Shown: positions 46,318-57,219 of the stretch, in pieces
Layout: every line of letters starts with the position of its first letter
How positions within the stretch are numbered: position 1 is the first letter of the stretch
Origin: Paracamarosporium sp. OC-R06-R3
Taxonomy: Eukaryota > Ascomycota > Dothideomycetes > Pleosporales > Didymosphaeriaceae
Length of the DNA stretch: 64,000 nucleotides
Direction of reading: 5' to 3'
NCBI GenBank assembly: GCA_019828545.1
Contig: JACVRA010000170.1
Coordinates: forward strand, 242,808-306,807
Position numbers and translations under genes: made by a program
Notes under the pieces: generated by a model
The model's input: the letters and a program-made list of their open reading frames with translations, nothing else
The model's database searches: none
Told to the model about the DNA's origin: nothing

Positions 46318-47361
46318 TCAATCCCTAGGCTTGAACGGATTCACCGCCTTGAGATCCCTCTTTGCATTCGTGCTCTTCGGTAACGCATTCGTGCAATCGG
46401 ACATACCGCTCGTACTCGCACTGCCAAACAAAACCATCTTCGCCATGGCGTCCGCGAATTTGCCGCTCCACTTACCGGCGTTGTTGATGAAGCCCTTGAA
46501 CTCCTTTCCAACACCGGCATAGTTGGCCAGCTTACTGTCAGAAGGAAAGACGACAACGCCTGCAGGAGGGTTCAGAGTCTCGGAGTAGTACTTGACGTCC
46601 CACACACCTGGCGTAGAATCCTGCGACGCACCCTGATTGTTGAGGTCGAAGTTGAACTGATTGGAGGTAGTGTGTGCACCGAGGAGGGCAGCGAGGTCCC
46701 TGTCATCAAATCCCTTGTCGATAAAGAGCTGGGAGAGGGAAGCCGCTGGAGCGTTGACGTCGGGGAGGAGACCTTGCGGTGCAGCGGTGCTGCTGGATGT
46801 GCGACCGATCCACGTCTGCACTCGAGGCCCTCCTGGGCAGGTTACAACGGCGTGATTTCCGGCGAAGACTAGAAATTGTTAGTCTGGACACAGGACACAC
46901 GAACGAGGGATGAATGCAAGTGACTTACCGACCATGTCGGCAACACTGACGTTGTACTTGGTGGCCAGGGCCTTGACGTCGGCGGCGATTTTTTGGAGAC
47001 CATTATTCTCTGAACGGCTACCTTCTTCAGAATTGAGCACGAGGCTGCCGTCACAACCTCCTTTAGCGCCTTGGGCTTTGTTCCAAGCTGGGGTTTTTTA
47101 GTGTCTTTCTCCGTGGCAAGGGTAGATACACTAACCTCCGCAATCATGGAAGACTAGACGAATTGCAGCTCGGGCATCCGGATTACATTGGCCTCTAGTT
47201 AAGAACTTCTGGGTCAACTCCTTGGAGACATCCGTCCAGACGGCAGGGCATTTACCGCTGTCCCCATTCTTACGGGGGAACAGCTTAGTCAAATCCAAGA
47301 GGTCGGGAAAAGACAAGGCTGTAACGGTAGAAGCGAAGAGGAGGATGGAAGTGAACAGCAT
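46318..47361 (-). CDS. Secreted class II-like heme peroxidase
   Basis: Uses H2O2 to oxidise phenolic or aromatic donors; fungal class II peroxidases include lignin-type enzymes, but ascomycete members are usually generic. Exons 47361-47136, 47087-46929 and 46868-46318 give 311 residues. A signal peptide (MLFTSILLFASTVTALS) precedes the distal active site IRLVFHDC with Arg68 and His72. KGGCDGSL follows, as expected for the distal Ca2+ site, and VFAGNHAVVTCPGG crosses the second junction. The proximal heme ligand is His194 in LLGAHTTS. Six cysteines are seen, fewer than the eight of typical class II enzymes. The C-terminus lacks a glycosylphosphatidylinositol signal. No second-site Trp can be assigned by eye. 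Confidence 0.9.
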
Positions 47362-49285
47362 CTTGGCAACTGAATAAGGCTTGATATTGAGGGACAGAGA
47401 CCAGCTGTTCGGGGCTTGTATGGGCTAGAAGAAGCCGATCTTAGGCACTCTCAGACAGTCTGAGGGTTGGAGAAAGCCGAACGGCAAGATCCTAAGTTGG
47501 ACAACAGTCTATCTTATACCTCCATGGCTCGCTCTACGAGAAGAGACCGGATACGAAGCTGAACGACCACTTCCCTTCCCATATCAGCCACAAGCTTTGA
47601 GCGTGAAGCTTGTTGCAAGCCACAGAAACACGATTTAGAAATACGGCGTATACCTCGCCGTGGAGGCCTATGCCGATGCGAGTCTCAATGGCGTTGGTGC
47701 GCTTGGCGAAAGGATTGCACCGACGAGATGCTAGTCTATTGGTGAGCAGCAATTCGAAAAGTATAGCGTGGACTCTCGATCTATTGAGTGCCCAGAGGCG
47801 GAATAGTGTCGATTCCGGAAGGGTCCTTCATGCACAAGCCAAAACTTCTCAGGAAAACGGTTCGGGAGCTCTCTTCGGGTTGAGCTGCCAAATACTCCGC
47901 GTTATAAATTAGCAGCTTACCTGGTCAAAATGAGAAAGCTTTTGAATTAGATGTCCAGATAGGAGCATTACTCCCATAGGTCGACAGTGAAACCACATGG
48001 TCTCAAGTGGTGTTACGTTGAGAAGAGACCGGTTGTGAAGCGAGCATAGGGCAGGATGTAGTCTATTATTGGCATACATGATCAGCCCCAGTTACAGAGA
48101 TACGAAGAGAAAGCCCCAGCCTAGATGGCGGGGTACTCCGAACGAAGTGGAGCGAAGCGTAGCGTCGGAGACTGGAAGAAAGCTTATATTGGACCAATTC
48201 GGAAGGGTGGCGGCGCTGAGCTTTGCAATCGCAAAATGACTATTGGATAGTAAACGAACAAGCTTCAGCTCAAGCTCTACTGCTCAGCTCGCTGGGACTG
48301 TGCTGTAACTCGTGGCATCTAAGACGGCCAGCTGTCGTATAGACGTGGCGGGCAGATTGACGAGCTGGTCAGAGACTTGCATGTATTAGACGACATGATT
48401 GTCTCTGCAACCGAGGAGTGTTCGCGAGGTATTTTTCTTCGAATCATCAATGAGCAACGATACACCGTGGCTAAAGGTGGCTGCGTGAGTACTAAACATC
48501 CCGAGGAAGGACTCAAGTATGGAGTCACTGATTGGTCATGGCTGGCAAGTTTCAGACGTGGGACTCATATCAGAGCAATGCAGATTGATGAGATGATGTG
48601 TGTTGGGAGCTCGGTATGTCGTAGTCATGTAAGCTCCTCATTAGAATAGTGCGAGACTTGGAAGAAGCCAAATCCAGCTAGGCTGCAGGGCAAGAGGAGG
48701 CGTCGATGAGCTCGGAGGATCTGGACCTTTGGACTGAGCGCGACTACTGTATGTTCTAGCGAGTGGCTCTCAACGGCATGGTTTGAGATGGTCGGAAGGG
48801 CCTCCTCTTGTTTGTCGTTGCTTGTTGGGACATGTCTTTACGTCTTTGAACGAAGTCCCTGCCACCATCTGCACCCTTTCCCTGCAGTATCGAAGTACCG
48901 GTAGCTGCGGCGGGAGTGCACGACATGGCTCGGGGCATGGAGTGGCTTGCCATGGCAGAACAGGTATAGAACCAAGCTGAGTGCGTCTTGTGAACAATTC
49001 CGGAAGCCCTACATTAAAGAACAGAGCAGAGTACCATGTACTCACAGGGCGTAGATGGTGGGGTTGGTGGAGTGGTGATGGACCTCGTGGGCCCACAGGC
49101 AGGGCTGGCTCGACGCGTTGGGGCGCGCAGAAAAAAAGTCAACCACCACCGCCCCCCGCCCCGCCTGCACCGTGGCGCCCTCACCCCGCATCCTCGCCTT
49201 TCTCGCCCGCAAAGGGCGACTGCCCGCGCCCGCAAAGCCCGTCCTGGCCCTCGTTCCCTCGCTGCCGCGCGACAAGTACCCGCCC
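47362..49285. other. Long intergenic region
   Basis: About 1.9 kb between divergent peroxidase and pseudouridine synthase genes. Two stretches share the string GAGAAGAGACCGG (about 47540 and 48022), which hints at an old duplication. The final 170 bases (from about 49118) are open in the frame of the next gene but hold no in-frame ATG. No gene is recognised. Confidence 0.45.
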
Positions 49286-50707
49286 ATGCCCGAGGACAAG
49301 TTCCCGTGGACGGAGCCGCCGGCCGTGGCCATCACGCCCTGCGATCCGTGGCCGCCGCCATACTACCTCGAGGACAACCTGCGCAAGGTCACGCCCTACC
49401 ACTACACGTACAACACGTACTGCAAGCAGCGATGGCGCGACCGCGAGATCCTCGACATCTTCGCGAGCGAGTTCAGGGACCGGCCGACCGAGTACTACGA
49501 GAAGGCCATCGTCGAGGGGAGGGTGGTGCTGAACGGCAAGCCGGTGCCCTCGACCGCGACCCTCGTGAGGAACGGGGACATCATATCACACACGCTGCAC
49601 CGCCACGAGCCCCCCTGCAGCGCAAAGCCCATCGGCATCGTGCACGAGGACAACGACCTGATTGTCATCGACAAGCCAGCAGGCGTGCCCGTGCATCCCG
49701 CCGGCCGCTACAACTTCAACTCTGTCATCGAGATCATGCGGGCCGACCGGGGCTATAGCTGGAACCCCTTGCCTTGCAATCGCCTGGACAGACTCACCAG
49801 CGGCATCATGTTCATAGGAAAGCACAGGCAGGCCGCCGATGACATGAGCGCCCAGATCCGCGGGAGAACCGTCAAGAAGGAGTACATCACCCGCGTCGTG
49901 GGCGAGTTTCCCGAGGGCGAGATCGTGTGCGAGAAGCCTATCCTCCAGATCAGTCCGAAACTGGGGCTGAACCGCGTGCGTGCAAACGGAAAGGAGGCAA
50001 AGACGGTCTTCAAGCGACTTGCATACTATCCTCCCAAAGACGACAAGGACGAGCCTGTACACGACCATGGCCAAAGCAACGAGGGCATGGAGTGGAAGAA
50101 GATGCGCGGCTACTCCATCGTGCGCTGCTTCCCCATAACCGGCCGCACGCATCAGCTCCGTGTCCACCTCCAGTTCCTGGGCCATCCCATCTCGAACGAC
50201 CCCATCTATGCCAACCAGCGTGTCTTTGGTCCGTCTCTCGGCAGAGGCCACTCGGAAGAAGAGAACGATGATGACATCATGACTCGCCTCTCGCGCATGG
50301 GCAAGGAAGAAATTGCAGACGCAGTGGCATATCACGACGAGATGGTCGATGCATATAACAAGAGGAAGGCAGAGAAGATGACGGGCGAGACATGCAGCAT
50401 CTGCGACACTCCGCTGTACAGCGATCCGGGCGTGCACGAGCTGGGCATCTACTTGCACGCGAGGAGGTACCGCTGCGAAGAGGGAAGGTGGGACTACGAG
50501 ACAGGTCTGCCGGATTGGGCTCTACCACCGCCTGGTTACGAAGGCGCCACAGAACCGACGCAGGAGTCTGATCCGCTGGCCGTGGATCTCAAGAAGCTTG
50601 GTATTGAAGATGCAGAAGCACGAGAAGTGGAAACGTCAGACAGTACGAACCACGCGGCTGCACATGTCGGCACTGACCAGCCGATCGCCGCCGGCGCAGG
50701 GGCTTGA
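49286..50707 (+). CDS. Pseudouridine synthase, Rib2/Pus9 type (RluA family)
   Basis: Isomerises uridine to pseudouridine in tRNA (position 32 for the yeast Rib2/Pus8 and Pus9 enzymes). A single exon encodes 473 residues from the ATG at 49286. The frame is open to about 49118 without an ATG, so an upstream exon is possible. LRKVTPYHYTYNTYCKQRW is the typical start of this subfamily. A short S4-like segment (KAIVEGRVVLNG) follows, then the RluA catalytic domain: VHEDNDLIVIDKPAGVPVHP, CNRLDRLTSG with catalytic Asp168, and FPITGRTHQLRVHLQFLGHPI. A C-terminal Cys4-like segment (CSICDTPLY...YRCEEG) may bind zinc. Unlike yeast Rib2 there is no deaminase domain. No targeting peptide is evident. Confidence 0.92.
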   Translation: MPEDKFPWTEPPAVAITPCDPWPPPYYLEDNLRKVTPYHYTYNTYCKQRWRDREILDIFASEFRDRPTEYYEKAIVEGRVVLNGKPVPSTATLVRNGDIISHTLHRHEPPCSAKPIGIVHEDNDLIVIDKPAGVPVHPAGRYNFNSVIEIMRADRGYSWNPLPCNRLDRLTSGIMFIGKHRQAADDMSAQIRGRTVKKEYITRVVGEFPEGEIVCEKPILQISPKLGLNRVRANGKEAKTVFKRLAYYPPKDDKDEPVHDHGQSNEGMEWKKMRGYSIVRCFPITGRTHQLRVHLQFLGHPISNDPIYANQRVFGPSLGRGHSEEENDDDIMTRLSRMGKEEIADAVAYHDEMVDAYNKRKAEKMTGETCSICDTPLYSDPGVHELGIYLHARRYRCEEGRWDYETGLPDWALPPPGYEGATEPTQESDPLAVDLKKLGIEDAEAREVETSDSTNHAAAHVGTDQPIAAGAGA

Positions 50708-51017
50708 AAACGCAAGACTGTTCAGGTACGCTGTTAACGCTAAGACCGCCTCGAGTAGCTACCGGACAGCTGCTTACGCTTACTCCGATACGGCGTCGTT
50801 CACTAGCATCGCATGCTATTCTTGTCACATGTTGCAGCTTTCACCTGAGCACTATGTCCTTTCTAGATTGCCGTAGCCGAAGCCGTCTGCAGCTTTCGAT
50901 AATTTGGTTACGGAGATCCTGTACCCTACATCTTCCACGGCCCCACAAGATCACGGATAGGCTCACACAGGACTTCCTACAATATCGATTGCCGTCTCAA
51001 GAAAGGGTACCGCAACT
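50708..51017. other. Short convergent intergenic region
   Basis: 310 bp between convergent stop codons. Nothing is recognised. Confidence 0.55.
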
Positions 51018-52115
51018 TCACAGATTCAGTTCCACGGGTACTCCATCCTTCTCCCCGCTCTGTAACATGGCTTCGAGGACCTGCAGATCCTTCAGTGCCT
51101 CTTCAGCACTCTGCCTCGGATCCGGTTTGCTCTCGCTCAGCGCTTTACCCCAAGCTGAGACTTCCTGCTTCACACCGCTCCCCTCCTCAGGGAACTCCTT
51201 CGTCTCCTCTTTCCCATCCCGTACCACGGTGACTTTGCCTCTAGTCACAGTCACAGTCCCTTTTTCTGCTGCAAACGTGTACTCTGACCCTGAGAATGTC
51301 GTCCCAAACGACAGATTTATGGTACCACTTGCGCCGTTGCTCAATTTCACCGTGGCATCCAGGGTATCTACTGGTGGGAGATGTTCTTGCAGTTGCGTGG
51401 AGAATGCGCTGGTTCTCACGGGCTTCACTCCACCGCCTTGCAGCACCAATCTCGTTCCCGCAATAAAATGCACCCCACCGTCCAACAGGAAGCCACCCTG
51501 GTACTCGGGCTTCTTGCGCCAGGCCGTTTCGAAATACTTTCCGCCGGGCTGTACGAAGGCGTGTACGCGCGTGCGGAAACCAAGGGGACGGCCCAATTGT
51601 TCAAGCTGCGATGAAGCATAATCAAAGGACGCGAGGAAGCGGAAGTTTTCTGCGATACTCAAGGTGGGGCCCTGGATTTTGCTCTTGTACCAGTCAATCA
51701 GCTCAGTGGCTGTGGCAACGTCTTTGGCGATGGGCTTCTCAGCGAGGACGTGCTTGCCCGCGGAAAGCGCTTTCTTGATAAACTCGGGCTGCACTAGAAT
51801 TGGTAGCCTACAAAAGTACATAGCATCAGCATTTGCATAACGATACCCTGGCATAGGAATAGAAATCCGAATCATCACCTACGCGATAACAACGCCTTGC
51901 ACGTCGTCCCTTTTCAACAGCGCATCGTACCCCTTGCCCTCCTGATCCTCACTGTACAGCTCTACATCCCCGGCGTCAGAAGCCAGCGATTTCGCCGAGG
52001 CGAGGCTGCGCGAGTAGATGGCCTTTAACTGGAGCGACGAGGACGCTGCCTTGATGGCGGGGAGATGCTCCTCCTTGGCGAAGATGCCGCTGCCAATAAG
52101 AGCTATGCCTGTCAT
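51018..52115 (-). CDS. Gfo/Idh/MocA-family NAD(P)-dependent oxidoreductase
   Basis: A soluble dehydrogenase that typically oxidises or reduces a sugar, inositol or related polyol. Exons 52115-51883 and 51807-51018 give 340 residues, with the junction reading VVIALPILVQPEFI in correct phase. The N-terminal Rossmann fold has GIALIGSGIFAKEEHLPA. The catalytic AGKHVLAEKPIAKD contains the EKP lysine of the family. The C-terminal alpha/beta domain has FLLDGGVHFIAGTRLVL, whose His aligns with the usual catalytic region, and INLSFGTTFSG. The substrate cannot be deduced. It is followed on the same strand by an MFS transporter gene and, farther up, a Zn2Cys6 regulator, so a small catabolic or detoxification set is possible. 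Confidence 0.92.
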
Positions 52116-52865
52116 GTTCGATCAAAAAGTTTCACCAAAGTGTCTTGCTGTGGTGAAAAGCGTTCGCGTAGTATGGGACGAAGCGACTTGCAGGACAGGT
52201 GTGTCTCGACGGTCACGTGTACGGTATGGAGAGGGGTAAATCTTTGAAGTAAACAATGACGAAATGGGTCGAGGTGGGGCGCGACGGGACGGGAAGACGG
52301 TACTCGCGAACGAGGCGATCGGCTTTCTCGAGGTGGTTTGTTTCGATGCCACACGAGGCTGGACGGGGTTTTATACGTTGCTGTAAGGCCGGATTGTGTC
52401 TGTGAGACTGTGACTTGGATGGAAAATTCATCGTGGTTTGATTTGTGAGCGGTCGGTCAGGTTCATGCCGCGGTAGGGAGTGGGACTGGTAGAATTTCCT
52501 TTTCGGGATGGCGATGCAGGGGATTGTTAGTGTAGACAGGGCGAGGACGAGGGCAAAGGCGACATTACAAAGCGACCTTGTGCTGGGCGGCTCGGGGAGT
52601 ATCGGGGATGCCAAGCGTTGTCCGCGATTCCACGAGGGTGCAAGTGAAGAAGTGATTTGATCAGATGACAGGTGTATTCATGACTCATGCTCTTCTTCGT
52701 GTGATGTTAGATGCCGACAATTGTGCCGGCTCTACAGCGCGAGCAGATGCTTTTTTAGAAGACTGGAAGATTACCCCAGCCCTTGCCTAATCAAACATGG
52801 CATCTCCATTGCAGGGCAGTGCGATGCAATTCCCAGCAATAGCCATATCATGCCACATGGCGCGC
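52116..52865. other. Intergenic region upstream of the oxidoreductase
   Basis: 750 bp containing the oxidoreductase promoter. Open frames on both strands are short or lack ATG and show no domain. Confidence 0.5.
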
Positions 52866-54871
52866 TCACGCTACAACTTCACCCTTTCTCTGTGCCCTCT
52901 TCCTCCTCTCAGTGACTACGATGAATACACTCGCGACTACCATCCCCGCCGCACTGAATGCTACCGCAAACCAGAAACTGGCCCTGAAACCCACAAGCCT
53001 GATCTCTGACACTTCAGCGCCCCTCTCGCTCAGCGGCGGTGCCAGTGACAAGCCCCTGTTTCTTGCCGCAGTTTCGGCCGTGTACCTACTGATAGTTCCC
53101 GCAATGCCGAGGCCGCAAGAGATGCTGTAATTTACCATTGTGCTGACGAGGCTTGCTGCGATGCCCTGCTTCTCCTTGGGCAGTGCCGAGGACATGAGCA
53201 TATTGGCAGCAGGATAGGACAGGTTCATGGCGCCCGGCATGACGAGGATCGAAAGAAAGGCTTGTGTCCAGTATGTTTGGTGAATTGGCATCGTGGCTAG
53301 GAGGAGAGCGCCGAGCATGAAGCATGTCATGGCGATGAACATGACGTAGCTCACTCCGAAGCGCTGTATCAGCCAGACGGTTGAGAACGCGAAGAGCACG
53401 CCTGTGATTGCCACGGGTGAGGTCTGAGCAGAGGTCAGGAGCGGAGAGTATCCTCGGAGGTGCTCGAGGAAGAGGTACAGGTAGTACGCCCAGATGCCGT
53501 GAGAAGCCCATCCCGTTACGATGCATGTCAGAGCGAATATGGCATCTTTTCCGAGTCCGCGGATTGGAATTAGAGGATCAATTGTGGCATGGAGCTCGAC
53601 AAGGATGAAGACGACCATCAGAAGACAGCCGGTCCCCAGGAGGACGCCGATGTAGGGAGTGCTCCATGACACGAGAGGTGCTTGGTTCAGAGCAGTGTTG
53701 ATCAGAATAAGTCCTGATACTCCGGTAATAGTGCCCCAGTAATCAAATTTTGGAGGGGCAACTCTGGCTAGTTCAGAGACAGGTACTTCCTTTTCTTCGG
53801 GCAGGATTATGTAGGCGAGGCCCATGACAATAAGGCATACGATTGCGAGCACCCAAAACATCCATGGCCACCAAGCTAACTCAGCGAGCAGAGCTGAGAA
53901 CACTGCACCGGCGGTCGCTCCCAGGGGTCCACATGCACCAAAGCACGCGAAGCCTATCATTCGCTGTTTGCCGACCGGGAGTGTTCGTCCGATCAGAGCC
54001 ACGGCATTCGGGACAAGAAGGGCTGGGCCGATGCCTTGGAGTGCGCGACAAACACTGAACATGACTAGATGGTGGTGGACCAAAGTTAGTGTAATCCTCA
54101 CGATAGGGATTCAGGTACCATAGGTGAATGTCGTAGACGAAAACTTCGGACAGCTTCAGAATATGCGACAGTAGAAACACCCACTTCGGACCCCAGCTTT
54201 ACGTACTGTGGTTGGATGTGTATGAAAAACCTGTGATAATAGACCAAATGCTGAACCAGAGCCAGCCAACGAGGTAGATGTTCTTGTGGCCGTACATGTC
54301 TCCTAATCGCCCTGGAGACCAGTTAGTAAATGACCAACGCGCTTAGGGTCGAAGAGTATTGCCTACCAGCAGGAAGAATGAAAGTGCCAACACTCATACT
54401 GTAGGAAGCAGAGAACCAGCTCAGTTTTCCGTAGTCTTCTACGCCGAAGTACTTTGCTAATATAAGAACGGGCGACACTGTCTGGTTCAGTGCACTCAAG
54501 GAAAGGAACTGTGCAATGCACGTGATGAAAATGAATGCTATCTCTTTCCGTCTGCTTTTTGATGGCGAAACAGCCGCTGGCGCTGCTGGCCGTGCTTGGA
54601 CTAGGAAAACATCGGAACAGTTGGCAGTTGAAGGGTAGCTGGTTGCACATGATTCGTAGTCCTTATCGGAGAAGCGGCCTTTGGGAAGTGCGTCATGGTC
54701 AATTTGGAAGGAAATGTCGAGCTCTTTAGCTATCGATCGAGCGATGGGTGGGGTCGATGGCCTATCTGAATACTGTGTATTATATGTTTGGCTGCTGGAT
54801 GTAGAGTTTGTGAATGATGTGGAGGAACTCGAGTGCCCGGGCAATGAGATGGTCGATTGGTCGGTAGCCAT
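52866..54871 (-). CDS. MFS transporter, drug:H+ antiporter type (DHA2-like)
   Basis: A plasma-membrane proton-coupled exporter of toxic or secondary compounds. Exons 54871-54367, 54311-54207 and 54064-52866 give 602 residues. After a Ser/Thr-rich cytosolic N-terminus, TM1 starts at IAFIFITCIAQFLSLSALNQ. The inter-TM2/3 signature is completed by exon 2 (RLGDMYGHKN), and motif C-like wording is seen in ALQGIGPALLVPNAVAL at the start of exon 3. About 12-14 helices follow and the tail is basic. The second junction joins SYTSNH to IMFSVCRALQGIG in phase 1. The weak GTTTTT donor nearby gives a worse join. Substrates are unknown. Confidence 0.9.
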
Positions 54872-57219
54872 GATTGATTGGAAGAGTATATTGTACTTCT
54901 CTTTAATGTTGAGGTTTCTTTGTCATTTGAAAGGCGTGTCCGAAATTCCAGTGAATAATGAGATCTCTGGGCTTGCCGCGCAAGTTATTTTGTACTTCTT
55001 GTCGTACCCATAGTACGCATTAGTGTTAATGTTCCGTACAGGTGTTGATCGGCAGGGTCGCGGAGATTGTGGCCATGTTGTTTTAGGTCCACGGTCTTCG
55101 TGTGGTTAACGGTAGGCTGACTGCATGGGGATACGAAAAGCACGTAGTACGGAGGTACGTACAGTAGGTTTGCCTAACGCCAAACCATCGAAGACTACGC
55201 GACCAACACGATTACCGCATGCCCCACAATTACATCTACAAATCAAACTGAAAGGCTGGTCGTAGTGTGGAGAGCCGAGCTCGTGCGCTCACAAGCAGGC
55301 GCCAAAGGTCCTCAACGTTTCGTGTTCAATATGCAGTTCACGATCGGTTGATACCTAAAGTGGAATGGGTCAAGGTACGTGGACAGTGTCCCTTTGTTGG
55401 TATCTTTTCGAACAGTGGGTACTGACCCTTATGACAAAAGACGCGTCTCTTCTTCGCAATTGTTGAGTCTTGTTCAATGGGTGCCGGCTGATCTTGACTT
55501 GCCCCCATCTCAGCCACTTGATCACTACATCAATCCTCAAAACACCAATATCGATGTGTATAAGCAATTTCTCAAGATACTAAGTCCTCTATAAATAATC
55601 GACCTCCTGAGTCGGTGTATTTGAATAAAGGTGGAGCGTCTGCAACCGTAGCATGAGAATATCCATGATGCAAACATCCTCAGCATCATGGCACGTTGTG
55701 GACGCAAAGTAAACCAAAGGAAGCAATACGAGGTTGACCGGGAGAGATTGGGCTGTCCGTCGAAATATGACTGGTCAATCCAAGAAGAAACCCTGGCTAA
55801 TTTTGGTCATTCCGAAACTGTGGCTCGACGATAGCTTCCGGAAGCTTGAAGATTGCGCTTGTCCGTATCTGGTCGCTCTCGGCACCCCTCCTATGGTTCA
55901 CATGCCGTGACTTCACACGGCCCATTTCTCCGCGACAAGTACGCAGTCTAAACTGTAGCTTATACCGTTACTGGCTGAACCGCGTGCTTGGCTGTGAGAA
56001 CTAATTATGCTGCTCCCTCGATACTCCTTGTCAAGTATAGTGTACCGAACGGATGCGTACAAAAGAATTGGGCAGTGACTGTAGATAAGCGCCTCGGAAA
56101 CTTAAGAATACGTGAGAAGTGCCAGGGAATGGAAAAGTTATTCGAGCTAAAGCGGGACGCTGAAACCTCTGGTTTGCTCTTGATCATGGAAATTAACGAC
56201 AACACTAGTGAGTAAAACATGACTCCTGTGCTTACAACACACGTGGAAGTTTGGTACAAAATTGGTGTACGATGCTCTGAAGAGGCTGAGGCGTGCCTTG
56301 CGTCGCACTTTGCTTCAATGCTTCTTCATACAGAAGCTTCTCAAAAGGACGAAAGACTCGAAGAAGAGGACGTGAGACAAGTCGGCACATCGGAGATGTT
56401 TTTCTCCGATAGATGTGAGCTTGTGATAGAGCTTCTCCGGCTGGATTTCGAAACGCATTTGTGCCGTTACGGGACGTTTAGCGGCTGTAGTGTCGCGCCG
56501 TGACAGCTTGAGCCTCAGGGATCACGAGCGAAAAGTAGTCCGCGCCTCAACTAAAGGCACCGCAACCACGTCCCATCCACGCCCCTTTCCTGTACCTTGC
56601 TATACCCACGTTATATCTTATCTACATCTTGAGGCTTGTCGACATTCAATCAAACCTTGCATATTTATCTAACTATCTCGACAGTTACCCGGTCAACACT
56701 GACGCATTTCTTTACGCAACTGACATACACATCCATTTGGCTGCTCGTCTCCGCCGTTTTTATCTTTCGACTTAAGCACTAGCCACGCCGCTAACTTCCG
56801 TCCTCCCTCATTGGGTTGCCACGTTTACGTTGACACTTGATATTCCCTACTACCATGGCAAAGATTGCGCTCCGTGGGTCGCATATCACGACAGCAACAT
56901 ATTCGGGTCTAAGTGCCACCAGTTATCGTGGCTCACCATGTTACCGGGTGCCAGGCGTACCCCCTCATAATTGCAGACAGCTTCATTAAGCGGCAGCTGA
57001 CTGCATTACATGAAGCTCGGTGCACAATGTCCTACAATGACTTCGACCAAGTCATGGCGAACTAATGACTCCTCTACCGAACACCAAATGAAGACATGAT
57101 TCAATCGCTATCAGATATACCAGACTTTGTTAAGAGCAGATATTTTCTTTGAATGTCGTAATCATCCATGACCAATTATCATGTTCGTGTGCAATATAAC
57201 TCTGATCGAAAACGGCAGC
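54872..57219. other. Long intergenic region with one doubtful gene
   Basis: About 2.3 kb. It holds the MFS promoter, the 3' flank of the second Zn2Cys6 factor and the doubtful gene at 56129-56503. A short plus-strand open frame with ATG at 55689 (49 codons, beginning MARCGRKVNQRK) may be another exon or relic. Nothing else is recognised. Confidence 0.45.
56129..56503 (+). CDS. Hypothetical two-exon protein, doubtful
   Basis: Two open stretches join in phase across a 42-nt GT-AG intron (donor GTGAGT at 56208, acceptor before 56250). The result is a 110-residue product running through IWYKIGVRCSEEAEACLA and FFSDRCELVIELLRLDFETH. The composition is more protein-like than neighbouring frames. 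The frame is open for another 140 bases upstream of the ATG, so a missing 5' exon is likely. I recognise no family. The alternative is a decayed relic. Confidence 0.3.

Noticed and set aside
48130..48175. Small inverted-repeat-like string suggestive of a mobile element end
   Set aside because: The arms match only over a few bases, with no target duplication or transposase nearby.
49586..50458. 290-codon open frame antisense to the pseudouridine synthase
   Set aside because: Mirror of a GC-rich coding exon; the sense strand carries complete RluA motifs.
54208..54235. Alternative GTTTTT donor ending exon 2 of the MFS gene early
   Set aside because: A weak donor; the GTACGT donor at 54206 gives a join in the right phase with the expected loop sequence.
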